Shown: positions 29,101-44,600, numbered from the stretch's first letter. The stretch: DNA of 64,000 nucleotides from Nectonema munidae (GCA_030549495.1 JAUIRK010000509.1:1888501-1952500); one strand, 5' to 3'. Notes: a model not told the origin generated them from the letters alone. Numbers and translations: made by a program.

Positions 29101-32100
29101 GCACTGACTTGATTTGAACGGTGTGTTCTGCCTGGAGTAGATGAAATGAAAATGCTATTATTAAACCAAACTACTATGTATAAACATACGCCATGTAAAT
29201 CGGTTAACCAGGAGAGTCGACTTTATAAAAACATAATCTCACTAATTTTATACAATTCTTCTGCTATACATTACATAGCGTCTAAATTTGCTATTATTTA
29301 ACTCGTTAACCACCAGAATATCAGACGATATCTAATGTAAAGCAGAAGATTTGTATTAAAAAGCATTAATAAACGCAGACGATTCTATTTTTGTAAAGTC
29401 GATATATATCGGCTGTGGTCGATAACCAGTTAATAAGATTAGACCTAGGACATATGCCCATATGGCCACAGAATTGTCTTCGCAGCACACCAGGGATGTT
29501 TCAATAGGCTCTAACACTAATAAACCGAAAGCTTTGTTAGATTACAATAAATATAAAGTGGTATTGATTGTTTCAACCGAATGGTAGGAGAACAACAAAG
29601 TAGATGCTGGACTATAGATATTTTGCAAATTATTTGGACACTTGTTTACAACGTATGGATGATTTATCAATATAATTGTACTGCTATAGCTTCCAATAAA
29701 AAGGAGTAAATTTTTTATAAAAGTTTTACCTAGAGAACTCTCTCGAAAGTTTCAAATGTTTTTAGGCCAATAAAGAACATTTACTGAATTATGGATTCTG
29801 GTAAAAGCAAGAAAATCTAGAATACTAACTAGATGATCATGTTCAATAAAAGATATAGACCAAGGACACCTAGGCTTGTAAATGTTTTATGTGTAAAGAA
29901 CTTTCTCTTTAATATGTTTTAGGTGTCCCGATAACATGTAAATGTTTATTTATCTGTTTTTGTTTATTTCAAATGTACTATTTTATATTCATTTGATGTC
30001 AAACTTTTTGTTGTGTTTTGTCTTCCCTTAACAATGATGACTGCTTTAATTTTTTGAATAAATATTTCGATAAAAATTTTGATCACACAGAAATATAACT
30101 CGCAGAGTGTATAGTCTATGATGTTTATGGTAATGTGTCAAACTTGGTAGATCATACTGACCATCAAGATCCCTACATGCTTATATCGAGCACTAGGGCA
30201 AAAGTTCGAGCTCCACCCACTGAAATAGCTTAATGATCCCCCTCCCTCTAGATATTACAACAGCCTTTTTGAGTGTCTGCGCTCAGTTGATTTTTTATAT
30301 TAAATAATTATTTTTTCAAGAAAATTCCTAAAAAATGAATGCTAGATTTCAGATTTTATACATTATATTTTTGTTTTACTTTGAGAAATGTTTCCAATAA
30401 CACAAGTCAAAATTCATCTCCACAAGCAATCTAAGTTTTCTCTGATTTCGAGTTGTTGGGCGCCAATTTTATGTATGCATATATATTCTTATAATTGACG
30501 TCCAAAGAAGTGTCGCTCCAAGCGCATATGCCCCACCTCCATCTGTCCACCGTATTTTACAATGACATGACATCATATGAAATACAAGCTGAATCAATAA
30601 AAGGTTAAACATTTTTAGTCTATCATAATCTAAATATTAGCGGCTAATCAATAAAAGGTTAAACATTTTTAGTCTATCATAATCTAAATATTAGCGGCTA
30701 TTTACCTTTTTATGAACTGAACTGAGTCATAAAATGAGTGTCAACAACACTATGTTGATCCGTAAAAATATTTTTGTTGGATTATACACCCAGCTTTATA
30801 TTTCTTTCTTCAATTTCTCCCTTCTATTTTAGGTTGAAAACAAAAAATGTAAAAACAGCGTGGTTACATCATTACATAATTTAGACAAGACTTTCCATAA
30901 AAATTGTGCACATAGGGAATTCACAACGAAAAAATCTTAAAAATCAGAAAATTTACCTTGTCCTCTCTACTATGATCATATTATTTCACATTTTCTATAC
31001 AAATTTTTTTTATATTTACTTTGAATATGAGTCTTGGTTAGAAAAACAAATTTAACTTCAAAAAAAGTTAACAAAACAATTCTTAGAATTGTTAATATAT
31101 AAAAATATATACTTCACTTCAATAAGCACTTTCTAAGATGTGATCATATTCGGTCTAAAAAAAATTCATTTTATAGATGGCGCAAATAATATTTTATTTA
31201 AATTATTCTTTTAATGATGTCCCATTTCATTTACAAACTATTTTTTATCGTTAACTGTTTACAACAAAAGAATTTTGTGTATTTTATAAAAAAAATGTGA
31301 AAAAATAGCCCAATGTTTTTTATTTATAAAGGAATTTTTATCAATAAACATCGAAATAGATATATGGATAGAGCATTTTTATAAAATTTTCCATAATTCT
31401 GAAATTATATCAAAAAATATCATCACCACTAAAAAGCTAATCAAAATTTGAAATTTTAGATGCATCGTTTAATTTTCAGGACGTATTTAATTAATGGAAA
31501 AATTTAACGTAAAAAATTGAATAGTGTAAAAAGCGCGACTGTGGCATACGTGGATAAGGCTGACATCCAAGTTAAATATTTTTATACTCCCTGCCATGAG
31601 TAGACACTCTAAAAAAGACTTCGCATAGCAGCTAATTTCAAGCAGAACAATGGAATGAGGAAATTAAAGGTTACCCTGGTAAACTAGTTATCTATGCATC
31701 ATATTTTGAATGCATCGACTGTCGAATTTATAATAAATCTTTCATTAAATCTGCATTGTTATTTTATTTTTAGTGTAAAAGTAGAGCTTTAATTCAGGCC
31801 TATGTAGATATGATTATTATTGATCAGCAAATACGAATTTATACAATTCACATTTTCATAAATTTATTAGCTTTATTCTTCCGATTTTCCCCTCAACATG
31901 TTGGCATTTCGTTGTTATTTTTGTTGTATTCCGCGGTATTGCTAGATTACTAATTACCTTTTCATTTCGGGAGTATATCTTTTGCGTGTCTATAATAGCG
32001 CATGTTTTGTGCGTGTTTAAAATAAAATTCGCTGAAATTTGAATTTTGTACAAATAGGATTTGTAGGTTGGTTATGAACAACAGTTTTTTCAGGCATGAT

Positions 32101-35100
32101 GGGAGATTTTTAACTTCTGAGTTAAAAGCGTGTTCCTAAATAGAGTCATTAGTGAAGAAGGGTTTAATATGAAACCAAAAAATGAATATATAAAAAATTC
32201 TAGACTAGTAAATTGAAAAAAATATAATCAAGCAATTGAATGTTTTAAAACATACTTAAAAAATTTTTTTTAATTCAAAGCAATTATAATATAATTTTTG
32301 TTAATTGTCAAAAAAATAGTTAAGGGGTTGATTTGGATAAATATATGACGATAAGAATCAGTGGGTCAAAACTAAAAAGAGAATAAACCTTTCAGACATT
32401 GGTTTTCGAAAAACACACCAGAACCAAATATATGTTCACACAGCACATCCAATTTAGAAAAAGTATGCTGAATTATTAACTCACCAAATTGTTGAACCGC
32501 TTTATCAGCACTCCAAGGCAACTCCAGAGTGATGTGAACGCGTTTGCGCTGGTTGATTGCTCTGCGATCGGAGTGCAGAGATATGCCACTGCTCGCCGCT
32601 TCAGAAATAATCGCACACAACTAAGAAGTAATCAGATTATCTAGTTGAACATCTTTCTCTTGTGCTTCACAGAGTGCACAGCCCTCTTCATATATGCAAT
32701 TACTCATTCAAGCTACAGGAATAATATGAAATGAATCTATAATCACTTAGCGACCCCTCTAGATATAGCGTTTTCTTATATTTCTGTCGATGAAGAGGAC
32801 AAGTATTTATTAAATGTTTCAATATGCATCATAGATAAATATGTCATTTAATCTCTAATAAAATTTATAAAACTAAACTGATGTAATGATAAAAAGATGA
32901 ACAACTTTAACTAACGAGACTCTTAACAATGATATTTAAAAAAAGGATGGAAATGAGGAATTTTTAAAAGGTCAGCTAATGGTTTTAAGCTATAAGATTG
33001 GTAGTGTTCAAATATCCCCTAATTCGTTTGAAGCTTCAAAAAATCATGACTCTTATAACTGTTGTTTACTTAGCGAGTCAGAGACAATTCTTTTTTTGAG
33101 GGACCCCAGCTGATCTGATTTTTTAATTGTAAGACCATCACTAATGTATACACAGATTGCATATAAAACATATTTTGCTCTATATTTCATTTTATATATG
33201 TCAAAAATAGAAATCTATTGAATATGTTGAAACCTAATGAAATTTTGCACCTAAAATAGATGTGATAGTAAATGTAGCACAATAGAGTGTCCAAATTGTT
33301 TTTCTTAGGAAGGTGGTATATAAGCTAAGATGAGACAAGTAGAGAAGTTATAAGAGAATATATTAGAAGAATATCTATAATATATTTTAATAATTGAGCA
33401 AAGTAAAAATAAAATAGCGTTGTAATTATATAGGATAATGAGCGAAATTATTCCATGATGCTGTTATACCATTGAGGATTTAAATATGGCTGTAGAATAA
33501 CTTAGCAATATGTGTTCCTTGTTTAATTGATCATTATCATTAAAGCATTGCCATGATTTCGAAAAAAGAGCCAAACTATTGCTATTATTGCTTTACGATA
33601 GAAGAAGAGCTTGAGATATTGAGTTAGATATAAAATAGTTGGTTTAATGTATAACTTGCAAATGAAGAAAGGTATTATTTATATAAAGATACAAAGTAGA
33701 CACTAAATGAGCCCGAAACACACACTTGGATTTTTAAGGAAAGCTCATGTTCATTCTACTTTGGATAGTCAACCACAATAAGTGGGGCCTACGCACATAA
33801 AAAGAAAAATTTACTTTTTCTCCATCCAAAAAACGTTGCTTTTCTTTCACATTTAGAGCTTCCAGTGGAACATCTTCTTCTCCCCTGGACTGATAAGAAA
33901 AGGAACCATTTTCATCGCAAACAACTCTTCCTTTGCGTCCCGTCATCTGATTCAAACAAATTAGAAATAATAACATCATCGCAAGCATTCACTCAAAAGA
34001 TTAATATCAGAGTGAGAAACACAACTTCTATTATTTTATCTTGATTATTATCGCAATTTTAGAAGGAGCGTGGATATATTTAATTCAATTAATTGATGCA
34101 TGTAGTATTTGGTTTCATTTATAAAAAGAAAAACTTAGATTGACACTTATTACGAACAAAAATATTTCCTCTCTGCCATTCCACGCTTTTACTTTTACGC
34201 GATGGCAGATATAACATAAATGCCTAAAAACTCAATAAAATTCTTCTGCAATTTGAAGATTTTCTAATACCTGGTTTATAGATAACTATTTCAGCTTACG
34301 ATTTTGAAATAAAGTTGGAAGCGTGTTTCTATTTTTGAAGAATAAGTAAAGTAATATACCGACGTGTCACTTAATATTCAAAAAATGATACCTTTTTCAA
34401 TTGAATGAGATTATAATCAAAGATTTTTAATTTATTGATTGATATCACATAAACGAATTTTTTTTGATTAAAATTTATTAAAAAACTCATTTGGAGCATT
34501 GCTTCTCAACTGCTGGTATCGAACAGTGCCGGTGGATGGTGATAGAATAGAAGAGCAGAAGGAAGATGGGATTGTATAAATTACGCTTCCAAGTAGAATA
34601 CAACATTTTTTCCATGTAAAAGTTACTGCGTTTAATTTACTTTAATTTATAAAAAAAATAAAGAAATTTGATTAATTGGTGTGTCTTTGAATAAATAAAA
34701 ATGGACTAGAGAGTTTTCCTATTCATTGGTCCCTCCATTCGACTCTTGCTTTGCTCGAAACATAGGCATCGTTTAAAGTTGAGAAGTAGGCAGGGTAAGG
34801 ATGATTGGAGGACGGAGAATTTAGATAGTAATGATCACTAACATTATGAAACCACATGCACACTTTCCACAATTATATGTCAAAGGTATTACGCTTCATT
34901 CACGCTTCGCATGAGTGTGGACACAAGCGATACGTATTTCAAAGATTGTATGCAAAATAGGTGGTATACTTTATTTTGGATTTGGAATTTGGTGATGTAG
35001 GTGGCTTGACCTGAAATTAAGATTATTAACCCGCAAATGAGAATTTGCAATTTTGCTGTCATATATACACATGTTGCGTTAGAGGAGTTGTTTCATAAAT

Positions 35101-38100
35101 TTTTTTATGTGGAATTAAGGTAGTCCTATGTATTAATAACAATTGTCAAAAATTTCATCAAATATTTTTAAATTTTCGAGGATTGGTCCTCAAAAATCTG
35201 AATTTCAACATTTTTGATTAAATTTAACATATGTGGATATTTAACTTGAAAACTAAAAATTATTTTTTTCTAATATTTTTATGAAAGCATGTAAAAACGC
35301 TTATATTTTAAATTGGTATTATAAATTTTAAAAAAAAAAAATTGACTTTTGATATATTTTTTAATTTACACTTTTTGGAGTTAAAAAATGACGCCAAGTG
35401 TATCCCATAAAAATTTGGATCGGGTTTTGCCAAAAATTAAAGGTATCTTTTGCAGAATTATAGGCAAGTATAAGTGTTAGATTAAAAAATGTTGATTAGC
35501 TGAGCATATGCAAGTCTAATAAATGGTCCGAGGATGAATACAAGAAATAAGCAAAAAGTTCGATCTAACAAGCATTGATTAACAAGAGCGAGAATATCAG
35601 GTTTTTTGGGATAAGTATTTTAAAAATGGCGAATCGGGTTCCCTGATTTGAGGAGCAGTTTGCGATGCTAAACAAAATATGTTTAACGATTTCTTAAATT
35701 GTGTGTGTATTTTGGATATGTTTTGCACTAGTCGCTTTTTTTTGTATTTTAGGATCAAAAACAAGAACTCTTCAAACAAAGGAACTCAGCGCCTTTTAAA
35801 CGTAAACTGTAGAGAAAATTAGGATATTTACAAGGTAAAATAACTTCATTTCCTCATAAATAAAATAAAGATATGTATTCTTGATAGAATTTATTAAAGC
35901 AGTAAACTAGAGGCAACAACAGAGTAATAGATAGATAGAATCAAATTCAGAATTCATAAACCAAAGAAGGCCCAAGGATTGATATATAAAATATTTCATG
36001 CTAGATTAAAAATTAAAGGAATGAGAACTAATTAGGGAACATAAATAAAAAATTATTATAATAAATCTTTGTTCAAAATTTAATATTATGTAGTAAGATT
36101 ACTTCAGCGACGTATTTAGTCCCTCCAAGCTGATCAATTAAGTGATCAAGAGTATTGGCAGGTAAAGAAGATCCCAGCTCATTGATATCTGCAAGCAACT
36201 CTTGCTTCATTATCTGTAAACTATCTGGTGTATTTGTGATGCATTTGAGAGAAGGGAGGTACTCTGTTGTATTTGAAATAAGGAGAATAAAATGATGAAC
36301 TTGAAGATATCTGAATTTAATTTACGGTCTATAGAACCAGGAGTAGGTTTAGGTGGTTGATAAGAGTAGGAAGAAGAACTAGAGGTAAGTAGTGTTAAAG
36401 AACTTTCGGATTCTGTGTTGTCATTGTTGTGATTGGATGCTGTGGGGATGTCTTTACTATTTTCGCTGCAAATATCCTCTTTGCGCTTAAGCGAATTAGT
36501 GGATTTGCTGAGTGCGGAATCTTTGATTTTTTTAGACTTGAAACTTTTGCGAACTAACCAAGGCTCTGAAAAAACAGTTAATATGTTTGTTAGAGTGGAT
36601 GGATAAGGCAAAGTGGGAATGGACCAGTCACGATTTAATTGTATTCAGAAGAAATGCAAATGGGTTGGTTTTAGTTTTTTAATATGGACATAAGCGCCGA
36701 AAGAAAATGCCTCAACCTTCTTCGCTTTCATCATTGGAATTTGAGTGACTTTTCTTAAAAGGGTTAAAGTTGTCTTGGTATTCCTCTTCTGATCCATCAG
36801 CATCTTGATCAGAATCTTTCAAAGAATTCCCATCTGAGCATTCACCATCGTCACCATCGTCATCATCTTCGGAATTTTCGTCATCTTCCGAATTTTCATC
36901 TAATATTATTAAAAGATTTTTAATTAAGACTCTAATATTAAAAATTTTGTAAATATTAGAAACCTACGATTTGAAATATTTAAACATGCATTATGTGCAG
37001 AATTATTAAGCATAAATCCGGAATTCATACATCCTGGTTTGAGCGACGACACCACAACCCTTCCCCAATCTGATTTCAAGGGGGTCGAAAAAGAATTGTG
37101 AATTTTTTCAATATTATATCATTTAAAAGACTTGTTTGCCTTGTGAGTAGACTCTCCATATCAAGTTTCTTGTTTTGTTATACGGTTAAGTCTTGGAGAC
37201 AAATTCATTTATATTAAATTTTAAAAATTATAAAAAAAAAGTCCCCCCACCCACAATAATATGGAGGATGTGCTCCTCTGGTATAAATATATTTGAAAAA
37301 AAAGTTGAATAATAATATCATTTTCCTCCATTTGCCCATGAGAGCTTGGTCTTCATTCCAGTTTGCCAGGGAGAACAGTTAGCAACGTCCCCAGCTTTTT
37401 GTCATCTGTGATTCTTCAACAAGAGTGTTTTATGCCACGTCTTCTTTCGTGTTTCTCTCTTCACATTTCCACGATCTCTTTCATCTCTCTTACCCTTCTG
37501 ATTAAATTTTTGCATCCATTCTCTCAGGATGAAGCCATCGCTGCTGATATTCTTCCAAGTGCTTTTTTATATCTTCAATCTCCGCCATCTTACTTAACAC
37601 AAAGAGTAGAAGCGTATCCTAGAAAGTCTTGCCACAAATCATCTGTATCATTCTCATTTCAGCTGTTTACATACACCTGATGTACACCCTTTTAATTGTA
37701 GAGCATTCAGCACCATAGCACATTACACTTCTTACAATCTTCCCTTGAATTTTAATCACGGTGTTCTTTTACAAAGTACACGAGTTACTTAAATTTTTTG
37801 CAACCAGCTCGTGTTCTTGGTGTAACTAACTAAAAAATAAATTAGCCCGACTCTCAACAGGCCTAAGAGTAGTAATGATTTCATGAGCATTAACAAATAA
37901 GAAAAAAAATTAAAAAAACAAACAAGAAAAGGGGCAAAATTAAAGGCACTCACTTTCTTCAGATGAGGACGACTTATTGGAATCGTCGGCAGTGACTCTG
38001 AAGGCTTCTTTGGTACAGCGTCTTTTCTTCAAATGATTTGTGGGGTTTTCTTCTTCATGCGAATTCTGAGGCACCTTATCTTGTTCATTATCATCTTGGA

Positions 38101-41100
38101 ATTCATCACCACTGAATTTTTCTTCTTGACTACCTTTATTCTCATCACTGGATGAACCGTCTTTATGGAATTTTTTAGGGTCTACATGAAATATAAAAAA
38201 ACAGAAAATATCAGAAATTTTTCTTAGCCGATTTAATTTCGCTATTTTAGTGAAAATTCGAGTAAAAATTAAAAAAATAAATTCAAACTGCATTTTTCTA
38301 AGGAAAAGTTATTATTCATGATGATTAGAGGAAGATCCAAAGAGGCTGAGCCACACCCGGATTAATTTTGCCCTCACCACTGAACTACATTAAATTTTAG
38401 CTTGAAATTGGTTTACATCATTCTCCCCTTCATTAAGATTTTGGCCCCCGTGAATTTTAAGTATCGTGACGCACCCCGTCATCTTAGACCTTACTATTGC
38501 CTCATTGTAGAGGAAGAATACTTTATCTGCCATTTCTATCGTTTATGTACCTATTATATTCTCTTCCAAGCAACTATGCTTACACATAGAAAACGGATTT
38601 GTAATATCCACATTGTAAGATGAAGAGGTAAATACAATGACTCAAAAAATAAATCAACAATCTAAAAGATAGAATCGTTATTTTTAAAAAATTAGGACAA
38701 AAAATTGTCTATTGTATGAGACTAATAAAAGAAGATTCGGTTCCGCCAAATTTTATCCCCGCTTTCCCACACCTCCAAAAATAACGCGTGCAAACCGGAT
38801 TCCCGCTAAATAGATATCTACGCGCAGAGCTATAAAAAAGACTTTATTTACATTTAGTGCCTGCTTATTTAAACGCATTTTCAAGATTAGATGATAAAAA
38901 GCACGCAAAACTTTATATCGTACCTTTTTGAATTTATTTGCACTATTATAACTTTTTATATCTTCACTGGTTTGGAAAGACCAAAGAGAAGGCATGGAAT
39001 ACAATTTCCATCATGATAAAAAACACAAAAATGTGGTGTCAATTGCCTGAAAGGGGATCAATTTGAGAAGAATTCACGATAGAGCGGAATTAGTTATCTC
39101 TTTACATATCGTTTAATGGGGATATAAAAAGCTGTACATGTTGCGCAAATTGCACCCCTAGTTTTTGTACTTACGAGGATAGTTAGTAGATTTCAAGTCT
39201 GCGTATGGAATCAAGAAAGAAATCAAGATTCGGGAGAAGTCGCGACTAAGTTCGTACTATCTTAAAAATTGAGATTGATCATTTAACCGGTTTATTAGTA
39301 ATGACAAGATAAATATAACAATTTTTGGCTCATATTTTAAAGATCTGGGCGTAACGTGGAGATGCATATGCCATCTAAGAGCATATCCATTTGAACTTAT
39401 AAAAAACAATAGTTTATTATTCCAACAACTGGTAATTCAACACACATGTATCCCTAACGAATGTGATCGGATTAATCAATGATGACTGTAGACCGCAGCA
39501 CGGATATCGATTTCGCGCAACACTTCAAACTAACATGGCCGAGGATGACTTGTGTCCACGCAAGGGGTACCCTGTTGATTAAACTGCCCTTCCTCACCAA
39601 ATACTCACCAATTCGATTTATGCTCTTAAGAGTAACAAAGATCGTATTGCACGCTATAAAACCTTCAAAAAGGGTGTACTTTTTATTGTACTGAAAGCAG
39701 ACTGATGAAAATAAACTCAAAGCACTCTACATCGGCTAGTTTGCAAAGCTTAGGCGTTTTCATTGTGTCAACATGACAGCCATGTCAAAGCAATATAGGT
39801 CATTCAAAAACACTTGAATGAGAAGAGCAACCTTTCAAGACTTCTTTACGTAAAACAATATTTCTACAATCAGAATTTATCTCCGTTCCAAAAGAACTTT
39901 AAAAGTTGTGTGGTTACAACTATTAATTAGTCTATTTCTACTCTGACTACTGTTGACGGCAAAACCACCGCCCTATACATGCAAAAAGAAGACCACATTA
40001 ATCCAACGATGTAACAGGGTAACAATATCTACTTTCAAAAAAGTTTCCGAAAAAAGCGTGTACTCGACTATAAGCGTTCGGCTTTCTCCTTCCTCAATAA
40101 AGTCAAGTTAAAAGATTTAATGTTTTTATGTGAGAGTGTAGAATGGATTTGTTTTAGTTCATATCTATTCTTCTAGACACCGTATATTTCTAAAAAATGA
40201 GATCCAATACCTTGTGTAGCGCCTGTGCCCGTGGTAGTATTCACCGTATTTACTTTTGTCAATTCGCTCATTTTTATTGTTAAACAATGCGAGTCAAGAC
40301 AAATGCATGTATTCAGGCTTTTCTTTTGATTTGTTTCTGCTTATTAGCTTCTTGGAAAGAGAGCTATAGCGTCATAAAACATCACGAGTTGTTTATGTTA
40401 GTTATTTTATAAGAGCAATCCCTGAATCAGCCATCGATATAATGAAGTAGGCCTTAATAGAAAAGGTCTTTAAAAATATAATATAAAATAAAATAAAGGC
40501 TTAGCCATTTGTATATGTACGTACATTTTCAAAATAGGTATAAATTTTGAAACAACCAAATGAAAATGTATTTATAAGAAGCGAACTACATTTAAAAAAA
40601 ATAGAGAAAAAATTAGTCAGTACTCAGCTACTATTGTACTGTATCAGGTGAGGGCTTTTAAAAAAAACATCGCATCATTATCTTAAACAGGCAATAATAA
40701 AGAAGTTAAAGGTTCGAAAAAGCAAAAAAGATTACAACGCTTAGGTACGAAGAAAGACCAAGAAGAAATAGGTCGCTCGCGTGGAGTAATCGGAAAAATA
40801 AATAAGTGCTTACCATTAGAGGAGTTTTTCTTTCGCTTTCTAGAAAGGCAATTTTGGGCAATTTTTTCATTGTGAGAATTTCTTGAGTAAGATGACTGAT
40901 GAAGATTTGATTTATTGAATTTTGATGAATCCAAATCATCAGAACTGGGGAAATGCTTATCGATTAATGATTGAAATACGCCTCTTTATGCAAAAAATAA
41001 GAATAAAGATTATTTACTATAAAAATTATTATTTTTAATATATAATTAATTTTCCTAATCTCTGAATTTAATATATTATGCTAGCAGGTACCGCGTTGGT

Positions 41101-41646
41101 TTCTCTCTTATCTCGAGCATTCTCGCCTCGTTCGAAGCATAGCTATCATAGGTCCTACATTCGTTTCTCGCTTCGCTCTAAACACAGTGATCATTGGTCC
41201 CCTCATGGCTTCCAAGTCGGCGTTCATTTTGCTGCCTGCGAAGTGTTATCTCCTCAACATTTTGACTGCGTTTCCTTGCAAATTAGCAAGATGCATTTTG
41301 TAGTCTTGGAATCTAAAACCCCCCCCCATTTTTATTTTTTTTAAAAAAAAATGAAATTGGGGGTTTTGGAAAAACCCCAAATTTTTTTAAATTTTTGTAT
41401 AATGATTTTGAGTTTAAAATTCTTTTTTTTTTTAAATCTTTTGGAGATTTTTGGGGGAATTCCTGAGGGTGGGTTGTTTTTTTTTTAATTTTTTTAATGA
41501 AATTTTTTTTTTTTTTTTTTTTTATTTTTTTTAAATTCAAAAATATTTTTTTGTGTGTGGGATTAATTTTTATTATAATAAAAAAAAAATATATTTTTTT
41601 TTAAAAAATAAATATATAGGTAAATTTGTAAAAAAAAAAAAATATG

Positions 41647-41677
<31 letters not shown>

Positions 41678-44600
41678 TTTTGGTTTTTGATTTAAAAAAA
41701 AATTTTTTTTTTGTTTCTTTTTTTTTTTTGGGTTTGTTTTTTTTTTTTTTTTTTAAAAAAAAAATTATTCTTTGTTTGTGGAGTTGTTATTTAAAGAGTT
41801 ATGAGAAATATTGGAAAATTTTAAAAAAGAGGAGAGAAAAAAATTTTTTAAAAAAAAGGGTTGGCCTTATGGAGAAGACTGCATGCCAATAAGATCTATT
41901 TGACTACGAGAGTTGAAGTAACTGGATAAAATAGGTTTTACAACAACACTTTTACTTTCAGGACCTTTTTTCTTTTCTAGGTACACAAGACTTAAATAAT
42001 TCAACTGCTTATTTTGTGATATTTTCATATTTTTGACTAGGATGTTTTAGCATTTTTCCACCATGACCAATGGCCATGTGAGTCTTGTTGATGTTGAGAG
42101 TATCTTCTATAGTAGCATAGTATATTGGGAAATCATCCCGAGACTTTCTCTTCTTAATAATTTTTTCCACATACCATAACTTCACATTTATTGATTATGT
42201 AATGTTGATGCGAGACTTGGTAATAAAAACTCTTTTATTGTTTTCAGCTCTTCTATGATTTTGATTATGATTCCTTAGGTATATAATATTTTTGATATTG
42301 AGAGTGATTTTTGTATAATTTGTTTTTGAATTCTGTTTCAAGTGCAGATTTATTGATCATATTATATGAAATAAATAAATAAATACATTTAAACGCGTAT
42401 GTTTATTCATAAAAGCTTCACATGTGTTTTTACACATAAAAGCGCTAGTTTTTATTTCAACTTGCACAAATTAGCATATTTAAGTCGAGTGTGAAGAATA
42501 TTTCATAAGACTGATTTAACATTCACTCTACTTGAATACGCTATTATACAGAATGAAAAGAACTTATTAAAACTAAAAATAAGAGTATGTGGAGAGTATT
42601 TAAACAATTTAAAGATGTCATGTTTTTGGCAAACATGACAAAACAAGGGAAAAGTACTTGGCAGTTGAAATGAAGTCCGTGAGATCATTTCCGCATTCTT
42701 CGATTTGTTCGGTTGTTCTTGCTTCTCCTGTGGACTGCAATCCTATCACGACGCACTAAAAAGTTGGGAGACAATTGAAGATGGTGTATTTATGCGAGAA
42801 TACACACGTAGTAGTCAGTACCTTGCCCTTAGCCATGGCATCTTTAGCTAGAGACACGCAAAAGGGAACTTTGGAGGCCAAGCAGAGGTATTTGAAGAAA
42901 CGCTGATGAGAAGCCCAAAACAAACTCCACAAATGCTTTTTCGAGAAGCAGTCCTTCTCAGAAAGGATGTCCGCTGCGAGTTGGAATTTTTCTCGAGCTT
43001 TGGACCACTTAATCAAAAAAACCTTACAGTGACACAAAATTATTTATTACAACCAATAAAAATCTCTTCATTATAAACTAAAGGATAAACTTTAAAAATA
43101 CACTAAAAGATAAACATATAAATAGAATTGGGTTGTTTTTTAATAACATACTCCCGACTAAATTTCCCGTTTTTTATTTGAATTGGAGAAGATCGACAAG
43201 ATACGCGTTGATAATAACATTTACAAATCCGCAACTCTTCAACATCAACCGGTACAACGTGATAACTAAAGAGAGGGGAAGTAGAGGTGGGGGTGTTGGC
43301 CTATATGTTAAAAATAAATTCAAGCAAGATATTATTTTTCAGGTAAACATCAATCTCAGCGCTTTTGATTAAATTTCACTAGACATCAAAATGGCTCAAA
43401 TTAATTTAGAATTTTAATTGTCTATAGACGTCATTGCTGCAAATAAATTGACTTAAAAAATTAATTTGAGTAATTCTAACATCCCAGATCATTATAAAAA
43501 TAAGTTAATTTTCATTTTAATTGAAGCTGAGTATAAATTTTTTTGTGCTTAGCCCCTGGATTTGTTAATTATGTTGATAGATTTTTCTTCTATCATGAAT
43601 TCTGTATATGGGCCAAAGACAAAAATTTTACGGTTTAGGATACGGTGAGAGCCGGTAATAGCTATATATTTTAGGAGCACAATCACGTCCCGGTTCTACT
43701 TTCACCCTCCCCGTCCGAAAATTATATGTTCTTAACCCTGGTTAAATGTTCTCAAATGCAAACTTTTTTACTATACCTACTCTAAAGTCTTACATATTAA
43801 ATTTTGAGAAGCATATGTATCAAAAACTTTAAAAGTTAAACTAAACACTAAGTGAGAAAAGACAGGGAAAATATAAGACAGAAGAAATAGGCGGGAGAGA
43901 GGGCTAAACTAAGCCCTTAAAAATAAAGTTTTGAATTTCAACACTGCCACCTCAACTATCTGTTCCTCTCATGGACTAAAACAAATTGTGTTAAAAAAAT
44001 TTTAATTGAACAAAATTTAGGGGTGACCCTTTAGCAATAAATATCGAAACTGTGCAATATTTAATTGGTAAAAAAATTGTTTGCATATTTATTAATTTTG
44101 TTTACTAAATTATTTTAATTTTTTTTAGTTTTTAACATAAATAAAAAGGAAACAAAGTGAAATTTATTGGTCTGGTTCATATGGAACTGTAACCCTTGGT
44201 GCCAGGTTGCAATAATATGAACACGCTTTGAGATACTTTTTGAATCTTTACAAAGTAGGAAAAAGAATATTTGAGATTTTGGTAGTAAAACTATTGAAAT
44301 TATTTCAGAAATTTAGACTGAGGTAGGCATTACTATTCGTATCTCCAAAGCTAGAAAAAGTTTTTTGTGAGTATACACATTGTTGTATACTTTTTAAGCA
44401 CACTAAAGAAAATTTAGTTTTTGCGAATTGGTATTTGAAACTCACAAAACAAAATTTGCTTTGGTCGCTTCTCGTACCCCTGTTAAGTTGTCTAGCACCC
44501 CTAGTTAATAATCGCTGTATTAGAGTGTTAAAAAAGAAGCATAGTATATTTTTTAATCTAATTCTGTTACAAATATTGAAAATTTTATGATGTATTTGCA

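Larger units (their letters stand above)
33947..36102 (-). other. sno intron 15
   Basis: Contains a hAT-like end at 34497 and a copy of a TCGCTTCGCTC-type repeat at 34725-34775. The rest is AT-rich and unrecognised. Confidence 0.85.
40984..42657 (-). other. sno intron 10
   Basis: Contains the short repeat at 41105-41210 and the homopolymer block at 41310-41880. 41890-42657 is ordinary AT-rich intron. Confidence 0.85.

Noticed and set aside
36210-36325. Extension of sno exon 14 through the 62-bp intron
   Set aside because: Retention gives an unrelated peptide and an early stop, whereas splicing restores the conserved [15 protein letters not shown] segment in phase.
37363-37680. 105-codon plus-strand Ser-rich open frame
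   Set aside because: No family resemblance, no conserved start context, inside a sno intron.
39472-39720. Overlapping open frames on both strands
   Set aside because: Mutually overlapping frames with no recognisable product; slightly higher GC alone explains openness.
41313-41892. Open frames in the homopolymer block
   Set aside because: Poly-Phe and poly-Lys translations from A/T runs, probably artefactual sequence.
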